64,000 nt of DNA from Candidatus Altimarinota bacterium (GTDB lineage Bacteria; Patescibacteriota; Gracilibacteria; BD1-5; UBA6164), in NCBI GenBank assembly GCA_028688895.1, contig JAQTXG010000001.1, forward strand, positions 124,001-188,000. The letters are read 5' to 3'. The position numbers were made by a program, and so were the translations under genes. Shown one piece after another: positions 19,678 through 29,932 of this stretch (positions within the stretch are counted from its first letter, which is position 1; every line of letters starts with the position of its first letter). Under the pieces are notes generated by a model that worked only from the letters and a program-made list of their open reading frames with translations, was not told the DNA's origin and did not search any database.

Positions 19678-19750
19678 TGAGCCTCTTTCCACTTACAATG
19701 AGGGAATTTATGCCCAGAAAGGGCATTACCCTATGGACAAGAGAGAGGTT
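19678..19750. repeat. Palindromic repeat, family R1
   Basis: Starts with GCCTCTTTCC and contains GAATTTATGCCC and GGACAAGAGAGAGG, the landmarks of a family present at least nine times here. The hairpin core differs in sequence from other copies. It is located just upstream of rplK. Confidence 0.75.
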
Positions 19751-20020
19751 AAATTATTAATTTTCTGTTGAAGTTTTAAATTATTCTTTATAAGTTGTTT
19801 TCGGGACAAACTAGAAATAATTTAGAACTACCTCTATAGAGAGGTTTTTAGAAGCCAGTGTATTGTATAAATAAATAGAAAAAAATCAAATTTTTTTTAT
19901 AAATAATTATATTTTATGATACTAAAACAAAAAAAGTCAAAACATAAAAAATTATAATCTTGTTTTTTCTCACAAAATAAGTAAAAAAGAAGTACATTAC
20001 TTTATTATTAATTATTTTTT

Positions 20021-21352
20021 ATGAAATATTTATTAAGTCTAGTATTTTTTATAACCATAAGTTTTTATACACTTAGTTTGGGCTTGGACCCATATTATAG
20101 TATGGTTATTCTTTTTGCATCATTGGCAGGTGGATATATGGCTATGAACATATGAGCAAATGATGTAGCAAATAGTGTTTGACCAGCTGTAGGTTCAAAA
20201 ACTATTACTTTGAAATGGGCAATAATTATTGCTGCAATTTGAAATTTTTCTGGTGCTTTAATCGCTTGATGAGATGTAGTATCTACAATCAAAGATTGAA
20301 TAATAGATATATCTGGTTTTGGATGAGATACTCATATGTTTATATTTGCTATGATTTCAGCTTTGGTTTCAGCAGCTATATGGTTAAATATAGCTACGTA
20401 TTTCAAGGCACCAGTTTCTACCACTCATTCTATAGTTTGAGGTGTTATGTGAGCTTGAGTTGCAGCTCTTTGAGTAAAAGTTGTTTCATGGTCTACGATG
20501 TGAAAAATAGTGGCTAGTTGGGTTATCTCACCAGTTTTGTGAGGTATTATAGCTGCTATTTTTTTATTTTTTATAAAAACTACGATTTTATTTAAAGATG
20601 ATAAAATAAAATCAGCACAAAAAATGGTTCCAATTTTTGTAGCAATAATGTCTTGGGCATTTTCTACATATTTGATTTTAAAATGACTAAAGCATCTCAT
20701 AAAATTGGATTTTACTCAAGCATCTATTATATGATTTATAATAGCTATCATAGTATATTTTGTGATGAGTAAAGTTTTAAAATGAAAAAATCACAAGATA
20801 AAAAATAATAGGGAATCAATAAATACATTATTTAGTATACCACTTATATTTGCAGTAGCACTACTTACATTTGCACATTGAGCCAATGATGTAGCAAATG
20901 CTATCTGACCACTAGCATGAATCTATGATGCCATAGTTAGCTGATGAATTACATGAAAAGCTAGTATTCCTATATGGATTATGGTTATATGATGAGCAGG
21001 TATTTCTATATGATTATATTTGTTCTGACCTAGAATTATCAAAAGAGTGTGATGAGAAATCACTGAGTTAGACCAAGTCAGAGCATTTTCTATAGCTCTA
21101 TCAGCAGCTCTTACTGTAATAATCGCAAGTCAACTTTGACTTCCAGTTAGTTCTACACATATAGCATTAGGTTGAATTTTCTGAGTATGATTTTTGAGAG
21201 AATACCTAGATAAAAAACACAACAAGAAAAAAGAAATACATGTAAAAAGAGATCTGATTTACAAAATAATAGCAGCATGGTTGATAACTGTACCTGTAGT
21301 AGCATTTTTATCAGGAATGGTATTTTTACTTATAGAAAGTTTGTACTTATAG
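20021..21352 (+). CDS. pit: PiT-type inorganic phosphate transporter
   Basis: A 443-residue inner-membrane phosphate:cation symporter. Both PiT signatures are present: MNIGANDVANSVGPAVGSKT (about residues 42-61) and AHGANDVANAIGPLAG (about 285-300), as is PVSTTHSIVGGVMGAG and its second-half copy PVSSTHIALGGIFGVG. About ten hydrophobic helices and a cytoplasmic loop complete the fold. The length is normal for the family. It is a single-gene unit with a strong terminator downstream. Several glycines of the signatures are TGA, which is direct support for code 25. Confidence 0.95.
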
Positions 21353-21371
21353 TTTCCTATAATAAAATTAT

Positions 21372-21406
21372 AAAAAATACTGAACATATATTGTTCAGTA
21401 TTTTTT
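21372..21406 (+). terminator. Rho-independent terminator after pit
   Basis: AATACTGAACA and TGTTCAGTATT arms followed by Ts. Confidence 0.85.
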
Positions 21407-21449
21407 ATAAACTAATTATTTACGAAGTCAATTTTTAAAAAATAATATT

Positions 21450-21477
21450 TTGACTTTTTATTAATTATAAATATACA
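21450..21477 (+). promoter_or_regulatory. Promoter before the 177-residue gene
   Basis: TTGACT at 21450-21455, 16-base spacer, TATACA at 21472-21477. Transcription would start only a few bases from the TTG start at 21488, so the mRNA may be nearly leaderless. Confidence 0.4.
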
Positions 21478-21487
21478 TAAATCACAA

Positions 21488-22021
21488 TTGCACAACAAAG
21501 TTATATGCGCATTTGAAAAACATAATATAATTTTGCTTAAAATAAGGAGAAGCAAAGTGAAAGAAAATACATATTTAGTCGGGATAGGTAACTACAATTC
21601 AAAAACTAAAGTTAAGTTTCAAAAAGTTATTAAACTAAACCAAGATGATAGTTTTTTAAGATTCTTATCTATAGCATTTGTTACCCAAATAGAATTATTG
21701 GATACTAAAGTTTTAGATTTTTCTAAACTAGATATAGATGATCTTATCATTGATGCATATAGCTATGGTTTTTGTGGATTTGCTATGTATCTAAATACAA
21801 TTAAGTCTACAAAAAAATTTGGTTTTATTACAATTGTAAAAAATGAAACAAATATAAATAGAATAGAACAAGCTCTGTTTGTCAAAGAAATGTTTAGACA
21901 AGGTACTTTGAAAAGAACCAATTCTGAAGAATATTCATTATTGGTAAAATCTTTAGAAACAATTAATTTTGCAGAGAATAAAAGCTTACCTTTAAATGAA
22001 CAAATATTTGAAGAAAACTAA
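21488..22021 (+). CDS. Hypothetical protein, no TGA codons
   Basis: A 177-residue soluble protein of unknown family. No in-frame ATG lies upstream before a stop, so a TTG start at 21488 is chosen; an alternative is the ATG at about residue 100, which is too late. It has mixed alpha/beta character, with a central ILIDAYSYGF-like segment and four Cys or fewer. All six glycines are GGN codons, none TGA, unlike its neighbours. This may mean high expression, or recent arrival from a standard-code genome. It is flanked by terminators on both sides and so is a single-gene unit. Confidence 0.65.
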   Translation: MHNKVICAFEKHNIILLKIRRSKVKENTYLVGIGNYNSKTKVKFQKVIKLNQDDSFLRFLSIAFVTQIELLDTKVLDFSKLDIDDLIIDAYSYGFCGFAMYLNTIKSTKKFGFITIVKNETNINRIEQALFVKEMFRQGTLKRTNSEEYSLLVKSLETINFAENKSLPLNEQIFEEN

Positions 22022-22043
22022 TGCTGAAAAAAAACGGAGGAAA

Positions 22044-22072
22044 AAAATGCAAACATTTAAGTTTGCATTTTT
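22044..22072 (+). terminator. Rho-independent terminator
   Basis: AAATGCAAAC and GTTTGCATTT arms followed by Ts, between the 177-residue gene and the convergent symporter gene. Confidence 0.8.
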
Positions 22073-22085
22073 GATTGTATTTATT

Positions 22086-23393
22086 TTAATCAATTATCTT
22101 TTCCATCAGGCTTTTCAAATGTTTATTATAATAATTATCTACTATCTTTGCAGTAATCAAATCTCACCATATATTTACAGATGTTCTAAACATATCTAGT
22201 ATCCTATCAAAAGCCATTATAGTTAGTAAAGCTTCTACAGGTAATCCTAGAGTCAAAAAAACTGTTGTCAAAATCACCATACCAGCTCCAGGTACTCATG
22301 CAGCTCATATAGATGCCAAAACTACTATAAAAATAACTATTATTTGTTGACTAAAATCTAGAGGTGCTCAAACCATTTGCGATACAAATAATGCTACTCA
22401 AGCCTGATAAAGAGCTGTTCCATTCATGTTTATAGTTGTTCCTAGAGGTATGTTGAAGTTTACTACATCTGGATTAAGTTTTGCTTTTTCTTTGGCTACA
22501 CTCATAGTAAGTCACATAGTTGCACTACTAGAAGCAGTTGAAAATCACAACAACAAAGCTTCTTTTATCAACATGAAATATTTAAAAGGATTAAATTTTC
22601 AAAATAAATATCACACCAAAGGTAGTGTTATAAAAGCATGAATAAACAGTGAAAGCAATATAATTACTACAAAAGGCAACATATTTCACATACTATCTAC
22701 TCAGTTTTCGGTCACGACTTTTGCTACAATAGCAAACACTCATAGTGGAGTCAATTTTATCACATATGATATAAATTTAAGTATTCAGTTATTTATAGCA
22801 TTAAATACATCTGCAACTAGATTTATATGGCTTTTGTTTTTTGTAGCCATTATAGAAATTCATAAAAGTATAGATATAACAACTATTTGAATAGCATTCA
22901 AATCTATAAAAGATTGCATTATATTACTAGGTATGATTCAGATCAAGAAATCAGATAAATTAGCAGGTTTTGTACTAGAATTAGCTACTTCACTAAAAAC
23001 TATGTCAGTATAACTACCAGGATTAAACAAATTCATCAAGGTCAATGAAGTCAAAATAGCCATTATCGTAGTACCTACATAATACATCAAAGTCCTGATA
23101 CCTATATTTCAAAGCTTGTTCAAATCGCCCAATCACAAAATCGCGATAATCACAGAGAAAAACAAAAGAGGACCAAGCAATACTTTTAATAGTTTCATAA
23201 ATACATCTCACATCCAAAAAAAGTTCTTTACAAATTCAGGAAAAAAACATCATACAACAGTTCCGAGTATCAAAGATGAAATTACCTGTACTTCAAGTCT
23301 TTTAAACAATTTCAAAAATTTCACAATCGAAAAATCAAACCTCAATTTATTCAAAGCAATTATAAATTTTTGCACAAAAGCAGTTTTAAACAT
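22086..23393 (-). CDS. Dicarboxylate/glutamate:cation symporter (SDF family)
   Basis: A 435-residue secondary transporter of the DAACS family (GltP/DctA type), which imports acidic amino acids or C4-dicarboxylates. The serine-rich hairpin GFSTASSSATMGLTM (about residues 265-279) and the downstream NFNIPLGTTINMNGTALYQA (about 293-312) are diagnostic. A further conserved stretch is GAAGVPGAGMVILTTV with two TGA glycines. Eight hydrophobic helices are visible. ATG 23391-23393 gives MFKTAFVQKF; an upstream ATG in frame would add an unlikely hydrophobic leader. Import of amino acids suits an organism with limited biosynthesis. Confidence 0.93.
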
Positions 23394-23456
23394 AATTATT
23401 ATTTTACATATTTTAATATATATAAATATCATAACATAAAAAAAATCATAACACAA

Positions 23457-23484
23457 AAAAAAGCCAATAATTGGCTTTTTTGTC
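23457..23484. terminator. Terminator-like hairpin
   Basis: AAAGCCAATA/ATTGGCTTT arms with A-run and T-run, usable on either strand, upstream of the symporter gene. The rest of the 23394-23723 gap holds this hairpin and one R2 repeat; no gene is seen. Confidence 0.7.
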
Positions 23485-23585
23485 AAGAAAAATTTAAAAA
23501 TATATGATTTATTTAAAAAAAGATTTTATGATAATTATAATTAAACATTTTTAAAGTATTTTTGATAACTAAATACTTATTTTAT

Positions 23586-23643
23586 AGCACTAGCTTTCTC
23601 CCATTTGCAAGGGGAGTACCCACAGGGGGAGGGGGTAAAACCA
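23586..23643. repeat. Palindromic repeat, family R2
   Basis: TTTCTCCC, a short spacer, GGGGAGTACCC and GGGGGAGGGGGTAAAACC. It shares these landmarks with copies at 44107-44457, 46458-46510 and 62056-62102. Confidence 0.75.
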
Positions 23644-23723
23644 TAGTACAAAATTTACAAAGTAAGCGAATAAGCAATTTTTTTTCTGACTTAGAAATCC
23701 GATTTTTTCAGAGTTTCTTTTCT

Positions 23724-25583
23724 CTATTTTTTATTTTGATTAGCAGTTATAACCTGCTCCTCATAATAACTAGCAATTATCTGAATACCTACATGTTCAG
23801 TACCAGCAAAGAACAATCATTGTCATACAGCAGCATTTAAAAGTATGTATTTTTCTTGCTCTGTTAGTTTATATATGTTTTGTAAAGCGTCTATTGAAGC
23901 ACTAGATTGTTTCAAAAGTAGTTGTATAGATGAGTTTGTCATGATTGGTTTTCAGTATTTACTACCGATGAAATCTTCCACATCTTGTGTAATTGTAGTG
24001 ATTCATAAACCGTATTTTCTCGCTCTTTTTACTAGTCAAAACAAAAACTTAGCAGAGTCTTCATGTTGCATTATATTCCAAGCTTCATCTATTACTAAAA
24101 GTCTTTTTTTGCTTTTTGATCTTACTTTGTTCCATATATGATTCAAAACTACATACATGGCAATAGGTCTCAACATATCATCCAAATCTCTCACTGAAAA
24201 TACTTGTAATCATTCATTTAAATCTATATTAGTCCTATTTGAGAATATTCATGAAAATATTCAAACTGTATATTTTTCTATTCTCTTTACCAAACTACCA
24301 GCTCAATCCATAGTTTCTAGTACATCTTGTAAATCTTTCATCACTGGTATTTCTTTTCAGACTATATTGTCATCTTCGAGTGTAATTCATTTCAAACTAT
24401 ATGTGGTTACTATAGCTTTTTCCATGATAGATTCTTCTTCAGCAGTCATTTTACCTAACATCAGATTCATCAGACCTAATAATCATATGATAGCACTTCT
24501 CAGCAAGTCACCAGGTTTTTCATCGTGGTCTTTTAAACCATATGGCAAATCAAAAGGATTTATTCTCTCACTAGAATTCAGTGACACATCTAGATAACTT
24601 CATCACACTTGGTTTACTAGTGGTTTGTATTCATTTTCAGGATCTATTATTATTACATCAGTCCCAAACATCAGACTTCTAAGTATTTCTAGTTTTACAG
24701 CAAAAGATTTACCTCAACCAGACTTGGCAAATACAGTCATATTTGCATTTTCAGTTCTAAATCTATCAAATATTATCAGTGAATTGTTGTGAGTATTTAC
24801 TCCATAAAGTATTCAATCATCATGCGTCAATGTACTAGATGAAAAAGGGAAGGTAGTAGACAATCATCACGTAGATATATTTCTATAAACACCTAGCTCA
24901 TCTTTACAAAATGGACCAGTAGAGATAAAAGCCTGTTCAGCTCTCAAATAAGCTTGTTTTTGCAATACATTTCTACCTGCCAAAACAGTTTCTATATCTT
25001 TTCATATTCTATTCAACTTTTCTTCATCTTCGGCGTATACAGTTATATACAATCACAAGTGAAAATATTTTTCTTCTCATCTAGTCAGCTTGTATCTCAA
25101 TTCTTCTACATCTTGTATTTGTGCTTCTATAGCTGGATCATTTATCAGTCACTTTTCAGCACTCATACTTCTTTCACTATGCAATTGAGTAAGTCTTTTC
25201 CTCAAGTATTTTTGTATAAATGCAGAGTCGATAGGATAAACAAAAAGACTCATATCAAATTTAACATCCCAGTTTATGATAGGCGACAACCAGTTTCATT
25301 CCAAAAAATTTGGGTAAGCATACACAAAAAAAGTCTTAACGTAAGTATCGTTAATTTTCAATTTATTTGGAAAGCTTTTCCAATACGCAGGTGCAATGGC
25401 ATCTTTTATATAAGCCAAAGCTTCTTTGTACTCTTTTTCAGATTCCAGTATTTCTTTGTCCTCTAGAGCTTTTTCCTTTTTGCTTTCCTTTGAGCTTTCA
25501 GGCTCTTTTTTTATATAAGAAAAAGTATCTCAGTTGATTCTCGTTGATACTAGAGTTATCAATTTATCATTTTTGTTTTCCAT
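23724..25583 (-). CDS. VirB4/TraC-like secretion ATPase
   Basis: A 619-residue AAA+ ATPase of the VirB4 family. Walker A reads FAKSGGGKSFAVK (about residues 286-298). Walker B and beyond read LLVIDEAWNIMQHEDSAKFL (about 492-511), and ARKYGLGITTITQDVEDFIG follows. The C-terminal sensor region NSSIQLLLKQS is conserved. The N-terminal 250 residues form the VirB4 N-domain and a Lys/Glu-rich linker. VirB4 powers type IV secretion or conjugation, but no other VirB gene is adjacent. CPR genomes often carry such isolated VirB4 genes, possibly tied to pili or DNA uptake. It is divergent from the collar-protein array. Confidence 0.88.
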
Positions 25584-25633
25584 TAAAATTACTTAGTTAT
25601 TATTCGTGAATTATTTTAATTATTAAATACTAA

Positions 25634-25667
25634 TTGTAAAGCAAGCTATACAATTTTCGCTTTACAA
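25634..25667. promoter_or_regulatory. Inverted repeat between virB4-like gene and collar array
   Basis: TTGTAAAGC at 25634-25642 and GCTTTACAA at 25659-25667, perfect 9-bp arms. It lies in the divergent intergenic region and could be an operator serving either gene. A TTGAAA (25732) and TATAAT (25753) pair downstream is a possible promoter for the array. Confidence 0.5.
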
Positions 25668-25785
25668 AAAAATATTAATATTTTTAATATTTTTTAAGAA
25701 ATAAATACACAAAAAGTAAAGTACAAAATAATTGAAATAAATATTAATTACATATAATAAAAACATTATAATTTAATTGTAAAAC

Positions 25786-26430
25786 ATGGGAATATTACAA
25801 AAAATAAAATGAGGTATCTACAATGGTATAGGTTTCATGTTAGTAGTCTGAATTACATGAATAGCCTACTGAGCATATGTAAGCATATCTGATGTTGCAC
25901 CAAATGATACATTGACAGCAAGTACATTTAATCAAGTATTAGCGAATATAGATTCATTAAATACAACAGTTACAGGATTATCTAGTTGAAATGTCCCAGT
26001 ATGAGCAGTTATGGCATTCAATGGAACATCATGTCCTACTTGATGGACTGCTGCTGATTGAAGTGGTGATGAGAAAAACACTAGTTGAGCAAATACTACA
26101 TTGGATTTAAGAGGTACATTTGTTAGATGATTGAACTGAAGTGCAAATAGTAGAGATGTAAGTAGGGCATTGTGAAATTATCAAGAAGATGCATTTCAAA
26201 ATATTACTTGAGAAATATATTGAACATATGCAGCATTGTATAGATATTCAAAATCATGAGTTTTTTCGTGATCAGCATGATCTGCATGAAGTGTATTAAC
26301 ATCACCATCATATAATACAAGTGCAGCTGCAGACAGGCTATCTTTTGATGCTTCAAATTCTTCATGAGCTAGAACTTCTACAGAAACTCGTCCAAAAAAT
26401 GTGACACTACTATACTGTGTAAAACAATAA
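25786..26430 (+). CDS. Collar-array protein A (tail-collar-like surface protein)
   Basis: A 214-residue protein, first of six tandem paralogues. A single N-terminal membrane helix ends in ITGIAYGAYVSISD (about residues 24-37). A short coiled stretch (LANIDSLNTTVTGL) follows. The tail-collar-like core VPVGAVMAFNGTSCPTGWTA starts at about residue 73, and DLRGTFVRGLNGSAN at about 108. It ends in RPKNVTLLYCVKQ. The core and end resemble phage tail-collar domains with a paired Cys (SCP and YC). Predicted to be membrane-anchored and exposed, perhaps as an adhesin. The centre (residues 125-195) differs from all paralogues except F, with which it shares the N-terminal half of the core. Confidence 0.8.
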
Positions 26431-26451
26431 TAAAATATAACCTATAAATAT

Positions 26452-27000
26452 ATGACAATTATAAAAAATATAAAATCATGAATATTTCAATGAATTTGAA
26501 TCTTATTAGTTATCTGAATCTCATGAGTAGCCTACTGAGCATATGTAAGTATATCTAGTGATGTAACAGATTGACAAACACTTACATCATGATTATTTAA
26601 CAATGTTTTGGAAAATCAAAGAAGTCTAAAAATTTTGGTAGACAATGCAGCTCCAGCATGATTTGTATGAGCATTCAACTTAGCTTCATGTCCTACATGA
26701 TGGATACCAGCAAATGGTTCAAATGGAACACCAGATTTGAGAGGTGAATTTATTAGATGATTGGACGGAGGTAGGTGAGTGGATAGTGGTAGAGTTCTTG
26801 CAAGTTGGCAAGCATCTACAAGTATAGCTGATTTTGCTACTGCAGCCAATAACTTATTATATCTATTTATTAAAAATTCAGATTGAACTGATTGAGTAAT
26901 AGCCGCAAATAATTGAGGAAATACTTGAAATTCAACGACTGCTATATATAGAACAGTTCGTCCTCGTAATGTAGCCCTGCTATACTGTGTAAAACAATAA
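26452..27000 (+). CDS. Collar-array protein B
   Basis: A 182-residue paralogue, the shortest of the six. The N-terminus has the shared anchor (VIGISGVAYGAYVSISS). It has a different stalk, LTSGLFNNVLENQRSLKILV, which is nearly identical only in protein F. The collar core reads AFNLASCPTGWIPANGSNGT then PDLRGEFIRGLDGGR, like C, D and E. It ends RPRNVALLYCVKQ. So its stalk is F-type while its core is C/D/E-type: a mosaic, best explained by recombination between array members. The variable centre is short. Starts 22 bases after gene A with the spacer type also seen before gene E. Confidence 0.78.
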
Positions 27001-27045
27001 TTCACTTGTCAACAGATGGCTTTAGCCATTTGTAATATTCATTAA
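27001..27045 (+). repeat. Array spacer hairpin 1
   Basis: TTCACTTGTCAACAGATGGC...AGCCATTTGT, a small stem (ATGGCT/AGCCAT). Near-identical spacers follow genes C and E. Without a long T-run it is not clearly a terminator. Confidence 0.65.
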
Positions 27046-27056
27046 AAAACAAAACT

Positions 27057-27662
27057 ATGAAAAAATATCTAGAAACATACTATAAATGATTAATTAATTG
27101 ATTATGAATTATAACTATTATCTGAATTTCATGAGTAGCCTACTGAGCATATGTAAGTATATCAGATGTAGCTCCAAACGATACACTAACAGCAAGTACA
27201 TTTAACCAAGTATTAGCAAATATAAGTTCTATAAAAACTTCAGTAGACAATGCAGCTCCTGTTTGAGCAGTAATGGCATTCAATTTATCGAGTTGTCCTA
27301 GTTGATGGTGACCAGCAAATGGTTCAAATGGAACACCAGATTTGAGATGAGAATTTATCAGATGATGGGATAATGGTAGATGAGTGGATGCTTGAAGAGC
27401 TATTTGAACATTACAAAGATGAAGTTTAGTTATGAATTCAAATAGTTATTGAGATGCAAGAGTTTTTAGTTTACTACAAGATAATGATTTATGATATGAT
27501 CCTGCAATAACAAATCCTTCAAACACTTATTGACGGAGAGATGATGTTGCTACATGATGATGAGCACCATGAACATGGGGATGAGCTTGATTTGTAGATA
27601 CTAATTATGTAAAAATGACACGTCCTCGTAACGTAGCCCTACTATATTGTGTAAAACAATAA
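27057..27662 (+). CDS. Collar-array protein C
   Basis: A 201-residue paralogue. It has the anchor ITIIGISGVAYGAYVSISD and the stalk TLTASTFNQVLANISS. The core is PVGAVMAFNLSSCPSGWGPA then TPDLRGEFIRGWDNGRGVD, and the end RPRNVALLYCVKQ. The variable centre (about residues 118-185) is rich in Gly/Asn/Ser and contains the aromatic patch YGRRDDVATGGGAPGTWG. One CGG arginine codon occurs there. Paired Cys in the core and the end are kept. Same predicted location and role as the other copies. Confidence 0.78.
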
Positions 27663-27718
27663 TTCACTTGTCAACAGATGGCTTTAGCCATTTGTATATT
27701 TTATAACAAAAACAAACT

Positions 27719-28396
27719 ATGAAAAATTACAAAGAAAAATTTATATGATGAATTATTTCATGATTATGAATAACACTGGTAATCTGAATTTCATGAATAG
27801 CCTACTGAGCATATGTATCTATGACTGATGTAACTAATGGAGAAACACTAACAGCAAGCACTTTCAATCAAGTACTAGCGAATATAGATTCACTGAATAC
27901 AACAGTTTCATGACTTTCAAATGTTCCAGCATGAGCAGTAATGGCATTCAATTTATCTTCTTGTCCAAGTTGATGGATAGAGGCAAATTGATGAAGTTGA
28001 ACACCAGACCTTAGATGAGAGTTTATTAGATGATTGGATAATTGAAGGTGAGTAGATAGTGGGAGAACATTAAATAGTTGGCAAGCTCCGTCAATTTTGA
28101 CTGCTTCAATTTGACCAGATGCAATTCAAGATTTAGTAATTGAATGATCTTCATCAAATCAAGTTACAACATCAGATTTCTATCTTGCAACACAAACTGA
28201 TATGATAAGTGATACATGGTATCCATCAACATTAAAGTGAAGCATATATAGTATTAGCACTGCATGATATACTTGAAACTCTGCTTGACGTCCGATTGAT
28301 ACACAAGCTAATCGTCCATTAAATAATTCAAATTTTTTTAAAGCCTGATGAACTCGTCCTCGTAATGTTACCCTTCTATACTGTGTAAAACAATAA
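27719..28396 (+). CDS. Collar-array protein D
   Basis: A 225-residue paralogue, the longest. Its anchor is LVIGISGIAYGAYVSMTD and its stalk ASTFNQVLANIDSLNTTVSG. The core AFNLSSCPSGWIEANGGSGT is followed by PDLRGEFIRGLDNGRGVDSG. The long variable centre (about residues 120-205) contains SSSNQVTTSDFYLATQTD and ends TRPRNVTLLYCVKQ. Its stalk has a single TVSGLS unit, whereas gene E has several. Preceded by the same hairpin spacer as C and F. Confidence 0.78.
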
Positions 28397-28415
28397 AATA
28401 TAACCTAAAAAATAT

Positions 28416-29057
28416 ATGTCTATAGCAAAAAATATAAAATCATGAATATTTCAATGAATTTGAATATTAATAGTAATCTGAATTTCATGAGTAGCATACT
28501 GAGCATATGTAAGTATCTCAGATGTAGCACCAAATGATACATTGACAGCAAGTACATTTAATCAAGTACTAGCGAATATAGATTCACTGAATACAACAGT
28601 TTCATGACTTTCGTGAACAGTTTCATGATTATCTTGAAATTATACTACTTTGGCATGAACTGTTTCATGACTTTCAAATGTACCAGCTTGAGCAGTTATG
28701 GCATTCAATTTATCATCATGTCCAACAGGATGGATAGCAGCAAATGGTTCAAATAGTACACCAGATTTGAGAGGAGAGTTTATTAGATGATTGGATGGTG
28801 GTAGATGAGTAGATAGTGGGAGAACATTATCAAGTTTTCAAGCTCAAGATTGGAAATGATTTTATCAACACAATACATGACAAAATACTACAGTTTATAG
28901 TCATTGACCAGTTTATATGTGAAAATCTACTTCTTCATATGTATGAAATTTGTTTGTATGAGGATGGTCAGCACCAGCAGCTGCTATGTGAACTATGTGG
29001 GATACTTCTGAAATACGTCCTCGTAACGTAGCCCTATTATACTGTGTAAAACAATAG
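28416..29057 (+). CDS. Collar-array protein E
   Basis: A 213-residue paralogue with the same anchor and stalk as D, but the stalk repeats the TVSGLS unit: TVSGLSGTVSGLSGNYTTLA followed by GTVSGLSNVPAG (about residues 64-95). The repeat is visible in the DNA as short direct repeats near 28600-28680 and suggests slippage-driven stalk lengthening. The core AFNLSSCPTGWIAANGSNST is followed by PDLRGEFIRGLDGGRGVDSG. The short variable centre has several Trp, Tyr and His residues, and the end is RPRNVALLYCVKQ. Confidence 0.78.
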
Positions 29058-29114
29058 TTCACTTGTCAACAGATGGCTTTAGCCATTTGTAATATTCATT
29101 TAAAAAACAAAACT

Positions 29115-29726
29115 ATGAAAAAATATCTAGAATGATATATGAGATGATTAAGTATTTGAATGTGAATAATTACTATACTTTGAATCACATGAATAGCATA
29201 TTGAGCATATGTAAGTATATCTAGTGATGTAACAGATTGACAAACACTTACATCATGATTATTTAACAATGTTTTGGAAAATCAAAGAAGTCTAAAAACT
29301 TTGGTAGACAATGCTGCTCCAGCATGAGCAGTAATGGCATTCAACGGAACTACATGTCCAACATGATGGACAGCAGCAGATTGAAGTTGAGATGAAAAAG
29401 ATACAAGTTGAGCTAATACAACTCTTGATTTGAGAGGTACATTTATTAGATGAATGAATTGAAGTGTAAATGGTAGAGATGTTAGTAGGGCATTGTGAAA
29501 TTATCAAGCTGATGAATTAAAAAGTCATAATCATGCAATAACTACTTATGATATATTTAATACAGCAGCATTTATAATAAATGATCACAGTTGAGATTCT
29601 ATAACATCATCAGATAATTCATCACCATATTGAGAAATAAAAAACAATAGATATTATACTGATACACTATGATGAACAGAAACTCGTCCAAAAAATGTAG
29701 CCCTACTATACTGCGTAAAACAATAA
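29115..29726 (+). CDS. Collar-array protein F
   Basis: A 203-residue paralogue and last of the array. Its stalk SLTSGLFNNVLENQRSLKTL-type sequence matches B almost exactly, but its core AFNGTTCPTGWTAADGSGDE and TLDLRGTFIRGMNGSVNG match A, and its end ETRPKNVALLYCVKQ also matches A. It therefore combines B-type and A-type segments. The variable centre (about residues 128-190) holds HNHAITTYDIFNTAAF. TAA at 29724-29726 is followed by two R1 repeats. Confidence 0.78.
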
Positions 29727-29752
29727 AAAATAACCTTTTCTTGAAACTACTT

Positions 29753-29800
29753 TTGTAGCCTCTCCAGCATAAGCTGGAGAATTTCAAGGATAGGTTATTT
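29753..29800. repeat. Short R1 palindromic repeat
   Basis: GTAGCCTCT, a hairpin CTCCAGCATAAGCTGGAG, then AATTTCAAGGATAGGTT. Same frame as other short R1 copies but with a different stem. Confidence 0.75.
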
Positions 29801-29803
29801 TTT

Positions 29804-29900
29804 TGTAGCCTCTTTCCACTGATACGTGTCCAGTCTTTAGCTGGAAGGGGAGAGAATTTATGCCCGAAGGGAGGTATCCTGTGGACAAGAGAGAGGTTAT
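29804..29900. repeat. Full-length R1 palindromic repeat
   Basis: GTAGCCTCTTTCC, then GATACGTGTCCAGTCTTTAG and CTGGAAGGGGAGAG, then GAATTTATGCCCGAAGGGAG and GTGGACAAGAGAGAGG. The first part (GATACGTGTCCAG...) recurs inside the nucleotidyltransferase gene near 61403. Confidence 0.8.
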
Positions 29901-29932
29901 TTTTTTGTGCTTCAGAATAGTTGAGTGAGTGT

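Noticed and set aside
25786-29726. Diversity-generating retroelement acting on the collar genes
   Set aside because: Variable centres are not flanked by template repeats and no reverse transcriptase gene is visible in the window. Segment shuffling between array members explains the pattern more simply.
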